This document shows, piece after piece, positions 35,501 to 49,300 of a stretch of DNA of 64,000 nt. The notes below the pieces were generated by a model that ran no database searches, was not told where the DNA came from, and was given only the letters and a program-made list of their open reading frames with translations. Source of the DNA: Micractinium sp. NFX-FRZ (lineage: Eukaryota > Chlorophyta > Trebouxiophyceae > Chlorellales > Chlorellaceae); NCBI GenBank assembly GCA_029339195.1, contig JAPTJF010000015.1:1-64000 (forward strand), written 5' to 3'. The number at the start of each line of letters is the position of its first letter. The first letter of the stretch is position 1. Both the position numbers and the translations under genes were made by a program.

Positions 35501-38500
35501 CAGTTGGCGGGCAGGAGGACGAGGAGGATGTGGAGGGGGAGACTGTGGGGGCCACCGCCATGTTTGAGGACTTCTTTGGGCCGCGGGGTGAGGCGGGGCG
35601 GGGCCAGCAGGGGATGAACCAGGGGTGCCGGGTGATTTGAGGGTCACGAGGATGCAGGGAGGGAGGGAGGATGGCAGAGGTGGGGCAGGGCTGGCAGTGC
35701 TGGGGAGACCGTGCTCCGTGCTCGTGAGGCTCTCTTGTGTGGCCCCTATACCTGGTTGCTATCAAACTGCACTGCTTGGGTTGTGCTGGCCCTACTGCTG
35801 TGCTGTGCTGTGATGTGCTGTGCTGACCTGCCGCCACGCTCTGCTCCCTGCAGGCGGGCGCCAGGGCCCCGCCACTGTGGAGGCCGGCAGCGGGCGGCGG
35901 CCGCAGGACACCTTCCAAGAGGCGGAGCCCCGGGAGGAGCAAGAGGATGAGGATGAAGAGGATGAGGAGGATGAGGAGGGCTTTGAGGGTGAGCTGCTGG
36001 CTGGTTAGGGGGCGCTCTGCTTGGGGGCTGCTTTGGCTTGGGCCCCTGCCCATGGCTTGCAGCGCAGTGTGCTGCTGTCTGCCGATGCATTCCTGCACTG
36101 GCAATGCGGTGTGGCACCCCAACACACTTTTCTTTGTTCAGACGTCGTCCCCCACCCAACACCACCTCCTGCTGCCTAAGTGTGTGTGTTGCATCCTGCC
36201 TTCCTGATTTGCTGTTTGGCCCACCACTCGCCCCTGCAGACGACCTGCTCTCGGATGACATGATGTCTGGGGAGGAGGAGGAGGAGGGGGATGGGGAGGA
36301 AGGCGGCAGGGCGGGCCGGCAAGGCAGGCGCGGCCTAGCCAACGGCGCGGATGGCCAGGGCAGCGATGAGGAGGATGAGGAGGGGGAGGATGGGATGTAT
36401 GACGAGGAGGAGGAGGAGGAGGAGGATGATGAGGGGGCCGGCTGGGGGGCGCCCAAGGGGTCCCGCCGTGCAGCGCTGGCAGAGAGTGATGAGGAGGAGG
36501 ATGAGGAGGAGGAGGAGGAGCAGCGGCCGTCGGCCCACGAGCGGCGGCAGCAGCGCATGCAGGAGAGGATTAGGTGGGTGCGGGGAAGTAGCAGCCTGGC
36601 GGGCGTGAGGGGTTAGCTCTAGCTGCGGCGGCTGTTGCGGCTCTCGTCAGACGAGGGAGGGGCCAGCAGCCGGTATGCTTGATGTGTGCTTGTCTGACCA
36701 GCCTGGGCTGCATGCACGTCCCTCTGCCTTGCATTGTCTCGCGTGCCTCCATGTGCATGATTGCCAAGAGCCATCATGCGTGCCCCCCCCTGTCCCGCCC
36801 GCAGGAAGCTTGAGGAGTCGGCGATGGGGGAGAAGGATTGGTTCATGCGGGGAGAGGTGGACGCAGGTGCGCCGACACCCCGGCCGTTGGGTGGAGTGAG
36901 GTAGCCCCCATGCATCATTTGCTCCCCTTGAGGCAGGCTTGGGCTGCACATGCGCTGGGCCTGCCTGTGGTATGCCATGACTGCTGCCCAGGTGAGCACT
37001 GCTTGCCAGGTCCCCCACCGCTGCTGGCCCTGACTGACCGCTGCCGCTTCCCCGTGGTCTGCCTTGCCTGCCTGCCCTGTCCCGCCCCGCCCCGCCCGCA
37101 GGCAAGCGCCCCAAGAACTCGGCCCTGGAGGTGGACATGGACTTTGACACCACCGTGAAGCCGCCGCCGCAGGTGGGGAGCGGTGGGGGTGGGAGGGCTG
37201 GGCAGTCACTGGTGCATCTCCAATTACGTCGGCGGTCACGGGAAGCCCCACGCCCCTTGTTTCGAAAACAATGCATACATGTGCTTATCAACACGGACCT
37301 GCACCCTGCTTTCACGTTGTGTGCAGCCCACGGAGGAGATGACTCAAACGCTGGATGAGCTGATCAAGAAGCGCATCGCAGACGCCAGGTGCGCGCTGCG
37401 CTGCTTTGCTGTCTGCCTCTGTTCTCTTGTGTCACCCTTGCAAGCGCGGTTTCCAGGGTGCTGCAGCCTGTACGCATGCCTTCCTTCTCCAACCTTGAAA
37501 GCGCACGCTCTCCAGATCACAGCCTCTGCATGCCGCCCCCAGTAGAGCCGCGGGAGGCAATCCATGGGCTGCGTCCCACTCCTTACTTCTCGCAAGCTCC
37601 ATCTCGCTGTGCCTGCCATGCACTGCACTCACCAGCCGCCAACTGCCCCACCCCGCCCTGCCTCTCGACCCATCCCAATTCGGGCGCAGGTTTGATGATG
37701 TGCCGCGCATCGTGGCCCCTCCCCCCGACAAGAAGCGGACCACTCTGGAGCTGGACGACAGCAAGCCGCAGCAGGTGGGGTGGGGGGCAGAGTGGGGTTT
37801 AACCTAATAGGGGAGGGGAGGATCACAGGGCGCAGGCAAGCAAGAGCCGGTGGTGTGAGGGCAGGGCAGGGGGCCCCATGGCAGGAGGGGGTGCATGCTG
37901 GGAGAGAATGTGAGGGGGCGGCATGGCTGTGCACGCTGCTGTGCCCGGTTTGTGGGCATCCCTGGTCTTGCGCGCACTTGGGAGCCTGCCTGCCATCGAG
38001 GAGCGGGCTGGGCCGACCGTGCACCTCTGCTTGCCCTTGCCACATGCATGACCTATGATGCATGCCCCTGTACCCCATGCCCCACATGCACCCGTTCGTG
38101 CTCCTCACCCCTGCACCTGCCGCCACGTGTGCCTGCCTCCGTTCCTCACGCCTGCACCTGCCTCCACGTGTGCCTGCTTCAGCCTCTCAAGCCTGCGCTT
38201 GCTGCCACGTCTGCCTGCCTCCTGCTGCAGGGCCTGGGCGACATTTACGAGCAGGAGTACATGCAGACGGTGGCGGGGGTGGCGGATGACAAGGTTGGTT
38301 GGGGCGGGGGACAGGGGTGCACGGGTTAGTGGCCGGCAATGGGGTTGGCAGAGCCAGACACAGCAGCCGGACCGCTGCTGGTCTGGCTCCTGGTGAGCAT
38401 GAGCGGCGTTTTAACAGCGACCCAGCGTCTGTCTATGGCCTTGGAACTGCGAATTGATGCGTCACTCCGACCCAAGGACTGACAGCAAGCAAGGCCGCCC

Positions 38501-39968
38501 ATGCCTCTGCTGCCCCCGCAGGACGAGGAGGTGCGGCAGTCGGCGCGCGCCCAGTTCTCTGCCCTCTGCATCAAGCTGGATGCCCTCAGCCACATGAACT
38601 TCACGTGAGTGGCGGGACATCACGCTGACGTCTTGCTGCCCGCCTCATCTCAGCAGGACTTCATCTCAGTGTCGGTGTTCCTCTCCCTCCCCTGCCACCG
38701 CCGCCGATCCCCGCCCTGCAGGCCCCGCCCCGTGATTGAGGAGATCACGGTGAAGGTGGATGTGCCGGCCATCATGATGGAGGAGGCGGCGCCACAGGTG
38801 GGCACGCATGCTGTGCCCGCTGTGCCTGCTGCGCCTGCTGCGCCTGCTGCGCCTCTGATGCGCCGGCAACGGTCCCGCTGGGCTGGCGGGCATGCTGCGC
38901 TGCCTTGGCGTGCTTTGTATGGCAGGGGAGACTGCAGAAAGGACTGCTGCATGCTGTGTGATCTAGTTTGCGGGCTCATTGCAGTCACACTCCCCCCACA
39001 CTCCTTCACTACCCACCCCCTCCCCTCCCCTGGCGCCTCCCCCTGCTGCGCAGTTTGTGAGCGGCGCCTCGATGCAGGCGCCCGAGGAGGTGTTTGCGAC
39101 CGAGGCCAAGGGTGCCCCCCAGGCGGAGGAGGAGCTCAGCAGGGAGGAGCGCAAGCAGCGGCGCGCGCAGGTGGGGCAGGCAGGATGGTATGCTGTTGTA
39201 TGCACGTCTGTGTGCGGGCAGCGGGGAGGCTGCCCTGAGTCTGTCGGCACGGCACGGCGTGGCAGCATGCCAGCCCGCTGCACCCAGGCAACCCTGCTTC
39301 CTGCGTGCAACCCTGCCATGCATGCACACGCATCTTGTGTGTACCAGCACCAGTGATAGATAGATCCTGCACCGTTGCCTGTGTACCCCTGCTCCCTGCT
39401 GCCCTGGTCTCACCTCTGCTCTCCCCCCCGCCGCGCCCCGGTGCCGCTGCAGAAAAAGCGTGCGGGCAAGAAGCGGCGGGCGTCCAAGGACGAGGAGCGG
39501 GCGGCGCGGGCGGTGTCGCAGGGTGGCACCGCCGCGCTGTCGGGCCGCAAGTCGGCGGCGGAGGAGGAGGCAAAGCGCGCGGTGAGTGAGCAGCGCCGGA
39601 GGGGCACGAGTGCGTGGCAGAGGGCTTGTACTTAGTTGGGTGCTACACCAGCCGCATCCTCTGGGCCTCTCCCTGGTAATCTCAGGCTGCAATGAGAGGC
39701 GGCGCCACCCCACGCCTGTTTCCCCTCTTGCCTTCTCACCAACTCCTGCTCACTCTCCCTCTCTTTCTCTCCATTGCAGATGGAAAAGGCGGCCAAGAAG
39801 CAGCGGCGCAGCGGCAAGTCGGGCGAGGGCACCAGCAAGCGTGGGGAGTACACCAAGAGTGCCGCCGTGTTTGCCCGGATCCAGCAGCATGCAGACGGCA
39901 CCACAGCGGCGGCGGCGGCGCTGGCGGCATCAGCGGTCGCGCCACGGGCAGCACACCTCAAGCTCTGA
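32556..39968 (+). CDS. MPP10: U3 snoRNP protein MPP10 (SSU processome)
   Basis: Twenty exons give 948 residues with phase closed throughout (first 32556-32603, 32811-32885, 33042-33714; last 39780-39968). MPP10 scaffolds IMP3/IMP4 on the U3 snoRNP for early 18S rRNA processing in the nucleolus. Family landmarks in order: LYVDGFDAEQIWLQLELA, DEHFKLDEMEAFL, long Asp/Glu runs, KLEESAMGEKDWFMRGEVDA then KRPKNSALEVDMDFD, TLDELIKKRIADARFDDVPR, DIYEQEYMQ, IKLDALSHMNFTPRPVIEEI and VPAIMMEEAAPQ. It is longer than human MPP10 (681) because of acidic expansions and an N-terminal piece of about 55 residues (MLEAGTVIEVQLPGQ, YTVLRCSASMLSVHLQELGG) that I do not recognise; that part is in phase but less certain. 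Confidence 0.92.
34926..34972. repeat. 19-bp tandem pair in an MPP10 intron
   Basis: The unit TGGCGGTCTGTGCTGCCAG is followed directly by a near copy TGGCGATCTGTGCTGCCAG after a GTG spacer. It is intronic and short. Confidence 0.6.
35088..35178 (+). repeat. Duplicated acceptor and exon start in MPP10
   Basis: CAG followed by AGGCTGAGCTGGAGGCG occurs at 35085-35104 and again at 35159-35178, exactly 74 bases apart. The second copy (exon start 35162) keeps the reading frame; use of the first would add 74 bases and shift it. Both have a usable AG. Confidence 0.8.
38107..38230. repeat. Three-copy degenerate tandem repeat in an MPP10 intron
   Basis: A unit of about 41 bases containing CCTGCACCTGCC and CCACGTGTGCCTGCCTCC repeats three times with drift, running up to the acceptor at 38229-38230. 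Confidence 0.65.
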
Positions 39969-40310
39969 TCTGCCATGCCTGCTGCTGCTCTTGCACCTGG
40001 TGCTGCTGTTGTGTTGGTCTGATTGTTTGTGGGCCACAAGAGAGTGTGAGAGAAGCAGGCAGAGGCCTGCTCAAGCATCAGCCACAATCGAGAGGTGCCA
40101 AAGAGAAAGGGAGACAGAGTGCGACAGTACAAGTGATCAGAGGGGCAGTACATGCAAGGACAACGTCATTGGTTGGATGTCAGTGTCAGTGTCACGGATT
40201 CAGAGGTCAAAATTTTGTCAAGTTTGCACGGGCGCACTGTACACAGGTCAGCAAAAGAAGAGCAAGCAAGAAGGAAAGATGCTGGGGGAGCGCCCGCGGG
40301 GCGCCCTACG
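39969..40310. other. Convergent intergenic region, MPP10 / large unknown
   Basis: 342 bp holding the 3' flanks of MPP10 (+) and the large minus-strand gene. No feature was recognised. Confidence 0.4.
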
Positions 40311-43300
40311 CTACATGTGCCGCGCCTGCATCGCAGCCTCTGCCAGCTTTGCCGCGCCCTTGTCTAGCCAGTGCGCCATACCCCTCCTCGCGAGCACTGC
40401 TTTTAGAGCTCCTATGGCCTCGCTGCGGGGCAGGCCGCTGGCCTCCAGCAGTGCTACCGTCTCTTGCGCCAGCTGCTTCCTCTGCGCCTGTATGGAGTCA
40501 GCTGCTGCTGACGCCGCCGCTCCGGTGCCAACAGGCTGCTGCTGCTGCTGCTGCCGCTGCTGCTGCCGAGGCTGCTGCCGCGGCGCAGCCTGTGACTGCT
40601 GGAACTGCGAGGCTGCGGGCCAGCGCTCTTGACGGCCCGGCCACCCTGCCTCCCCTACTTGTGTGGCGCCGGGAGACCCTGCACCGGCACGTGCCTGCAT
40701 GGCAGGCGCTTGCTGCGTGTGCTGCGTGCGCTGCGTGTGCTGCGCCTGCTGCTGCGACCAGTGCATGGCTGGCGTGGCCGCCACGCTGGGCAGGCGCGAC
40801 TGCCCTGCCGCTGCCGCTGCCGCTGTGCCCTGCTGTGCACCCGTGCACACAGTGGCTTGAGTTCCCGTGCCCAGCGCCTGCTGCTGCTGCTGCTGCTGCT
40901 GCTTCGCAACTGTCGCTTGCCCCAGCTGCACCTGGCGTGCCGGCCACCCCTGTGCTGCTGCCTGCCGGATCTTGGCTGCCAGCTCACCAGCGGGATCCCA
41001 CTCAATCCTGCAGCCAGGGGCAAGGAGGGCGGCAAAAGCAGCACTTCAGTCAACACGGTGAACAACAGGGAGGGTTAGAAAGGGAATGCAGGTGCTGCGT
41101 GTGGCTCAGCCCGAATGGGTTGCCCATGCAGCGTGGGAAGGCTTGGCCCTTGGCTTGCCTGCCACGCGAACAGGCACATGTTGCTTACAATTCTGGGCAC
41201 GCAAGGCATCCTCCTGTTCCTCCTGCTGCACTTGTGTGCACTCACCCGCCGTCCAGACGCAGCACGAGAGTGATGCCCGCTGCGGGGGGTCCGCTGCTGC
41301 TGCCGCCGCTGTCGCCGGTGCTGGCGGTGGGGCCGGAGGTCACCGGGCCGCTGGTCAGCACAAATGCCTTCTTGATGCGCAGGGTGGGTGGCTGGGCAGG
41401 TCGGCTGCAGGGCAAGGCAGGCAGGCAGGCAGGCCCGGCTGGTGTTGGCCAGAGAGCGGCCGGCTTGCAGACACATGATGACCGCATGCCCGCAACGGGC
41501 AGATCCAATGGTGTCGGCGCTCGGTGTCTCTGGCAGCAGCGCTGCAGTGCGCGCCCTGCAGCACCTGTGCAAGCACGCAGCTCCACCTGCCCTCTTCACT
41601 ACACCACAACAGTGGGCACTCGCCACGATGCACCATCGCGCATGCCGGCAGGCCCGCCCAGGAGGCATACCGCCCCAGCCTGTCCCTGCCCGTCCCCCAC
41701 CTGGCCAGCCGTCGCCCCGCCTGCTGCTGCAGCTCCCGCACCAGCTCCCCATGCTCCGCCTCCTTCACCAGCAGCGTCAGCCTGCGCCGCCGGTGGTCCT
41801 GCAGCTCCAGCCGGAGGGCTGGGACCGCTTCACCCTGCAGGCACCACAGATGGTGAAAAGCAGGTTGGGGCGTTTGGGTCGTGTTTTGTGGCTGCCAGGA
41901 TGAGGCGGCATCAGGGCTGGCAGGGCGCCAGCCTGCAGTGGTTGGGCTCCACACAGCGCGGCATGGAGCCAGGGAGGGGCCTTTGATGGAGGCACTGTCC
42001 TTGTCCTGTGCAGGGCGGGCTGCTGCAGGGGGGCGCACCTCCTTCCTGCTCCCCTGCAGCCGCCTTCAATTGCTATACACAGAAGCTGGCAATGCTGCAT
42101 GGCAGCAGAGACCTGTCTTTGCTGCCTGCTCGATCCCTCATGCCCACCTTAAGCTCCGGGACTCTCTTAAGGAAGCCGACCACGTTGACGCGGGTGTGCT
42201 TGGGCAGGCCCGCCAGGCGCGGGAAGGAGGTGTCCCCATCCATCGACCCCGCAAGCATGCTCGCCTCTGACGCCTGCTGCTCGTGCTGGCGTGGCAGCTG
42301 CGCCGCGGGCGGCTGCTGCTCCCGCTGCCAGGGCGCAGGCCCAGGCACCTGCGACTGCGGCTCCTCTTTCACCTGCTGCTCCTGTTGCCGCTGCTGCTGC
42401 TGCAGGCGGGGCTGCTGGGACTGCTGCTGCTGGCGGGGCTGCTGCTGCTGCTGCTGCTGCTGCTGCCCACGTCGTGGGGGTGGCGGGTGGCAGTACGAGG
42501 AGGCGGCACAGAGCGAAGCCGCGGGCTGCGCTGCCGGCCGCACCGCTGCGGCTTCCGCTGCTGCTGTATTTGCTGCCGCCGCTGCTGCTGCCGCCGCCGC
42601 TGCATTCTGCTGCTGCTGCTTGGGGGCGGCCAACTTGACTGGCAGCAACCCGGGCAACGCTGCCTGCGCCTCTGCCTGGAGCTGCATGTAAGCTTCAACC
42701 AGCTCCCCCAGTGCCTTCCTGCTGGCCTGCCCCACGATGCAGGCCAGTGCCGGCATGCAGGCCAGCGCCCACTGCATCCCCGCCGGCAGCGCCCGCCAGC
42801 CCGCCGCCTGCCCCGGCCCGCCTTGCTGCGCTGCCTCGTGGCCTTCTCCCCCCGCCGCCGCCGCCGCTGCCGCGCCGGCGTGCAGAAATGCCTTGACCAA
42901 CTGCTGCGCCGTCTGCGCCGCTGTGCTGTAAAAGTCGATCGGGCGGAAGTGGGTGGTGGGGGGTGCCTGCCCGTCTCCTGCCTGCATCTCCTCTGCCAGC
43001 TGTGCGCCCAGAGGGAAGGCCAGCTGCTGCTGGCACACCTGCTCCACTTGGGCCAGGCTCCACTGCTGTGGGCACAGCCTGCGGTGCAGCCCCACTAGAT
43101 CGTTGACTGCGTCCTTGCCCTCTGTACCGCTGAGGGGCCGCAGCTTGGGCAGGTTTGCCAGGGAGGACAAGCCCAGCTTCCGGCCAACGTTCTCCACCAC
43201 CACCTGCTTCCGCTCTTCGCCAGCGGTGCACAACAGCACGGCCTCCTGGCAGCACAGCAGCGCGTCCGCCGCGGCTGCACAGAAGAAGGTGTGTAGCGCG

Positions 43301-46300
43301 CGCTGCTGCGGCGGCGGCGCGTGCGGGAGCTGGTAGGGCGGCAGCAGCGATGCCAGCGTGTCGGCACGCTCTCGTAGCAGCCCGCCCAGCAGCCTGCAGG
43401 GCAGGGTCGGTAGAACGGTGTCGGACGGAAGCGCAGGCTTGCTACTTTAAAGAAGATACCTGCTGTGCACGTCACTGAAAGAACAAGCATGCAAGGGAAA
43501 GCAGCGCTGGCAAGCACGCATGCTGCAGGCAGCGCAGCCAACCCCACCTGTGCACAGCCTCGCGAGGGCCCGGGGAGGGCGGCTCGCCGATGCCGGGCCA
43601 CAGCACGCCCAGCAGCGGGCGCAGCAGCGGCAGCAGCGCCTCCTCCACCTCCCGTGAGCTTCGCAGCGAGCCCAGCAGCATCTGCGGGCACACGCGGGCA
43701 AGTGTGGGTGGTGGTTGATGGCGTAGGTGGGTGGGTGGGTGGGTGGGGAGGTGGGGGTATGCAGCATGGGATCAGCACACTTTGGGGAGGGGCCGTTGCT
43801 GTGAGGCGCCTGCCGGCTCAGCGCGGCATGCTTCACATGGGGACAGCTCCCAGCGAAGGCTCTCGCACCTCGCAAGTGCGACCTCCCAGGGGGCAACAGC
43901 AAGGGCAGCAAGCCTGCACAGGAGACCGCCCAGCAAGGGCCTTCGCAGTGGCTACTGAACAGTGCCCTACATTGGTGTACTCAGCACAAACAGAAACACA
44001 CTTCCTCACCTTCAGCAGCCGCACAGCGTTCACAGCGGCCCGTTGGCCAGCAAACTGTGGCAGCGCCAGGTGGCTCCGCTCCAGGTGGCGCCTCACAAAC
44101 GTGCACAGCACGTAGCTGCGCAGGCCCTGCAGGCGGGCGGGCCCCGCGTCCGCCAGCCACTGCTGCCACGGCTGCTGCTGCTGCTGCTGCTGCTGCTCTG
44201 GCAGGGGGGTCACCAGCGAGTCTGCCAGGCTTTCAAGCACCACCTTGTCAAATGGGGTGGGCTGCTGTCCGCCTGCGGGGCAGGGCGGGGCAGGCGAGGC
44301 GGCAAGATGTGTGCCGACGCCCGTGTTAGGCCAGGGGAGCGGCAGGCAGGGCAGGCAGGCTTGCAGCAAGTGGATTCCCCCGGTGAGCGGCAAGAGGGCC
44401 AGGCAGGCAGGCAGGCGGGCGAGCAGGCACCAGAACTCCAGCCCAGTGACGGGCACAACCACTGCGGCTGGCTGCCCCCTTCCAACCCACCATGATTCAC
44501 AAACCCACCTGAGCACAGCTCCAGCGCGCAGACCAGTACAGTGTGCACCGCCCGCAGAAGCGGCATGTCATCAAGGACTTTGGGGGCGCCCCACGCCAGC
44601 AGCACGCTCCACAGCGCGCCCAGCTGACCATACGGCAGCTCCTGCAGGCGGGCGGGCGGGCGGGCGGGCAGGGAGAGAAGAGGAGACTGTAGGTAGAACC
44701 GAGGGATGCGAGGGGGCAACCGAGACCTGGGATTTTGCCGGGCTCCCACTGGCTGCTGCCAGGAGGGTTCTGCGCCATGCAACGCTGTGCACGCACCTCA
44801 GCATGCTGCCTCAAGCAAGATGGAGCCCGTCCCGCCAGCGCCCAGCTGGATGCAGCATTGCAACTGCCTTGTGCTGACACCCCACACCTCACCCTCAGCC
44901 GCGTGCGCAGGTCGGCGGTGCTGCTGAGCGCTGCACCCGAGAGGTCAGCATCGGGCAGCTGCACTGCCACCGTGGTGCCACGCTCGGCAGCTGCCTCCAG
45001 CTGCTTCCTGACCCGGCACTCTGCATGCACCGCCAGGCAGCTGCTGGCCGCCAGAGTGGCCATGCGCTGGGCCAGCAGGCGCCAGGGGTCGGTCGCCGGC
45101 CGGTTGCTCGCCACCCCGCTGCCCCTGTATGGCTGCCCTGCCGCTGCGCCCGGTGGGATGACGCCCAGCTGGGTGTGTGCCAATGGCGAAGCCGCCAGCA
45201 GTACGGCGGAGAGCAGGCGGTACAGGCGGGCGCCGTACTTCAGGCGGTCCTGCACGCCCTGCTCGCTCACGGCGCCCTCCCGCCGCCCCACCACCTGCCA
45301 GGCAGAAGGACGAAGGCCCGGATGTGGTCAGCTTCAAGGCAGGACGGGAGGCGGATGCAACAGCTGGACGAGGCAAGTACGGGCTCAGCAGACCACTGCA
45401 ACCACAGCGGCCTCCGCTTCGCAAGTCACCGATCCTACATCACTCCACCCGACTCGCCTGCCTTTCCCACCTGCCCCCACCTCACCCACAAAAGATTCGT
45501 CCACACACTGTGCGCAAACTCCGCCAGGCGCCATTGCCCCCCCTCCCCCTCCACGCCATCAACCCCAACCCTTAGTGTAAGTCACAAGTTTGCCGCCCCT
45601 CACCTCGTCCACTCCCTGCAGCACCTCCAGGAGGTGGGGCTGCCACGAAGGGTCACAGGCCATGCGGCCCACCACCTTGTACAGCAGGCGGGCGGTGAGC
45701 AGCCCCCCGCGGTCTTTCGCAATGGCCAACTGCACAGGAAAGGGCAGAGCGGGGGCGGTGGAAAGCGCGGTCAGGTGACAGGGCGGGCTGATCAATGGGG
45801 GAGCACACGAGCACTGCTGCGCTCGTCTCCTCTCCCCCTCCGTTGTAGCTCCACAATGCCTGTGCCGCTGCCTAGATCGTTGGCGTGCCCGCCCCTCACG
45901 CCTCAAAAACTCACCCCATCCCCATCACCTGGACCACTTCAGCTCCCACCTCATTATGCCCTCACCTCTGGATCCCACCGCTAACCTGTGGCACCACCAC
46001 AAGCCGCCCCCTCACCTCCGCTGGATCAACATCTAAAAACAGCTGCTTTGTAGCCACGTGGGTGCACAGCACCTCCGTCAGCCGCTGACCTGCAGAAACA
46101 CCGGACAAGATTAGGTTTTTGGTTCATACGTACACCAAAGGCAGCACAACACAGGCGCCCTCGGCGCCATGCAAGGATGCATGGTTGAGAGGCTGGGCTG
46201 GCAATTCTTCCTAATATCAGGCTGATCAAAGCCGCGCAAGATGCGCCATTGCATCCCTCCTCCCTCCTGCCTCCCTGCAACCACCCCTGGAGGGGCCTGC

Positions 46301-49300
46301 CTGTCATGAACTTCTTGCCCCGGTCCAGCAGGCACAGCAGCCAGTGCTTGAGGATGGAGACGCGGAAGCGGGGGTCGGAGGCCGCGGCATCGGCGCCAGC
46401 GTGCTGCACGGGCGGGCAAGGGCATTTGAGTCAGGGAGGAAGGGTGGAGCAGGCAGGGCGTGCCGAGCAGGCGGGTACTCCCAAGCCCACACACATTCCC
46501 ACACATTCCCACACACATGCATCTGCCCATCAACTAGGGAAGGCAAGACTTGCCTGCAGCGTGCCAGTGACCAGCGCCAGCGCAAAGCAGCGGTACATCT
46601 TGCTGGAGTGGGCCCAGAAGGCGACGGCGGCTGCATGCGTGGGGCGCATGGGATAGGGGAGCACAGCACGGTTGGGTGACAGAACACTGCTTGCGATCAG
46701 CAAACAGGCACCCGCCGAAGCAGCGCATGCTCGACGTGCAACTAAACACAGGCCAGCGCTGGTGCCACCCACCAAATTTCTGGACCGGTCCGGCACGTGC
46801 GGCGCTGCAGCAGGTGGCAAGCTGGCAGCGCCACGCCAACCAGAGCGAGTGCACTTACGTCTCTGGAAGACCGCCGCCTCCAGCTTGTGCCAGCTCCACT
46901 GCCGGCACTCCACCAGGAAGGCGTAGGCCCGTGCCAGGGTGGACACCTGCAGCCGTGCATGGGCCACGTTGTCACTGGGAGATTTTGAGCACAGGGCTCC
47001 CACATGTCCCGTTGACACGGGGAGACATTTGCACCGTGGAATGCCCATGCGCAGACAGGCAATGCAGGTGCAGGTGCTCCATGTCTGATCAGAAGCCTTG
47101 GGTCGAGGCGCTCCCCTGTGCACGCCGACTGCCCTCTGGTGCCGCTGCGGTTGCCGGCATGTCAGTAAAGGCAGAAAGGAGGTTTTGCGCTGAACAGGGC
47201 AGTGGGATACTGGGTGGGCAGTGGGATACTCAGCACGCCAGCCTCACCCCATGCTCCTCCAGCTTCCGCAGGCGGGCGCCGTTGCCAGCGGAGGCAGCAG
47301 GTGCGGCAACCGCTGCACCTGCTGCTGCTGCCCCGGCTGGCTGCCCAGCGGCGGCGGCTCCAGCAGCGGCAGCGGACGTCGGGCGCCAGCCTGGGTAGTC
47401 TGCAGACACCACCCGCTCCAGCAGCGGCAGCAGGTCTTGCACAACCTGCGCACGCACACACAAGGCGCAACTCGTAGCACTGACCATCTCAGTGCTACTC
47501 GAAACAATATGCCAACAGCTGTATCGCTCTAGGCACAGCGCAAGCACAACACCTTGCCCGTGCACCAATTGGCCAGCAACCGCACCCTGTTGGCCTCTTG
47601 CTCTTACAATCGTTTGCATAACGCGCCATGCCACCAGCAGAGCGCCCTGCCGCCCCCACCCCACCTGGCACAGCTCCAGGCGCTGACCCGCCCGCCGGTT
47701 GGCCTCGTCAATGCTCAGCTGCATGCTGTGCTCGGACGCCTTGGATGCAAAGGACAGGGACTGCTCGGGGGAGAGGGGAGGGCAGGGAAGGGAAGGGGAG
47801 AGGAAAAGGCATGTTGCTGTTGTCACATCTCAGGTTGGAGCTGTGCACACGCGGCACCGACGCGCATGGCATGCAGGCGATGGGCGGAGCAAGGGGCAGT
47901 AATAGGAATGCACACAGTTCACTGCAGACTGGGGGAGCTCACATAACCAAGCGACGCACCATCTAGCCTAGCACACAGCAGCATGCGGCAGGCTTCCGTA
48001 CATGCCAGTCCACCTCACCTCGAAGAGCAGGGCCAGGCCTGCTTGCTGGATGCGCTCCGGCATGCATGCATCCGCCCCCAGCAGGGCCTTTGCCAGGCGC
48101 TGGGTGATGAGGTGCGGGGCGTCATGCCGCAGCATGTCGGCCACTTGCAGGCACTCCATCAGGCAGCGGTGCAGCACAGCCTCCAGCACCTGAGGCTCCG
48201 TGGGAGAAGGAGAGTTGGGGAGGGGCAGGTAGAGGGGGCTTTGGTGAGCTGCATGACCCCCCAAACCCTGCCCACGCCCCACTCTCGCTCTTTGCAGGGC
48301 AGCCTGCCACACCTGCGCCGATAGGAGGAATGTAGGGGAGATCCCCGCCCTTCACCCATCGGTGCCCACACCCATTCACTTCATAGATTGAGTTATACCC
48401 CCACCTGATAGTTTGCGTCCAGCCGGGCAAACACCTGGCCAATGTGCTTAGACCGCTCCTGGGCGTCATACCTTCAAAAGGAGAAAAGAGGGATGGCAGA
48501 AACGTGAGTCTCCACGAGAGGGAGGAGACTGTTATAGGGCAAATGGTGAAGTAAGGATGCCAACAGAAGTGGGGGCAAGGAAATTAAGCAAAGTGACACA
48601 CCAGTCAGCTATCATTATCACAATCCATGCATCCCTGCATTCAATCAACTGTTTGTTGATAGTGGAGAGGCACACCTGTAGGTGCCAATCTGCCGGTCCT
48701 CAGAGGGCAGCTGGGACACGGAGCTTCCGCGCAGCGCCTCCAGCACGCCGCTCAGCAGCTCAGACGTCGCGTGCAGCTCCTCAGCCAGCGTGGCGACTGC
48801 GGGTGGAGAGGGTGTGGAGAGCATGTTGTAGCAGAGGGGAGGGGAGAGCGAAACACAGATGGGCAGGCTGTATTGCCAAACGCGGCTCACCACCCAGCAG
48901 GGAAACAGCGGGACAAGTGACAGAGGTGGACAGTGGGTGTGGGCATGGGCATGGGTGGTAATCGAGTGAAGAACGGATTGAGCAGCTAATTCGCGCTGGC
49001 ATGGAGGCGGCGGGCAGGCGAGCAAGCGTCGGTGGGCAAGCAAGTGCCCGTAAATGCCACTAATGCAAGGGTTGAGCGTGGCGTAGTCAGGGGAGTGCAG
49101 TGCAAAAAGAGCCGCGGGGCGTGCCTGCGTTGCTGATTGCCTGGCATGTCTTCTTGACTTCCGCCCCCAGCCCGCGCTTGTGCAGTGTCTCCAGCAGCTC
49201 CATCCACCCCATCAGAAGCACCAGCCGGGCGGGGCAGTCGCTGCGCTCAAACTGGACAAAGCACTCCTGCATTGGGGTGGGTGGGTGGGTGGGTAAGAGG

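Noticed and set aside
39692..41986. 764-residue plus-strand open frame
   Set aside because: It starts in the last MPP10 exon in another frame and then runs antisense through the final exons of the large gene. Its Ala/Leu/Cys-rich translation is the complement of poly-Gln codons.
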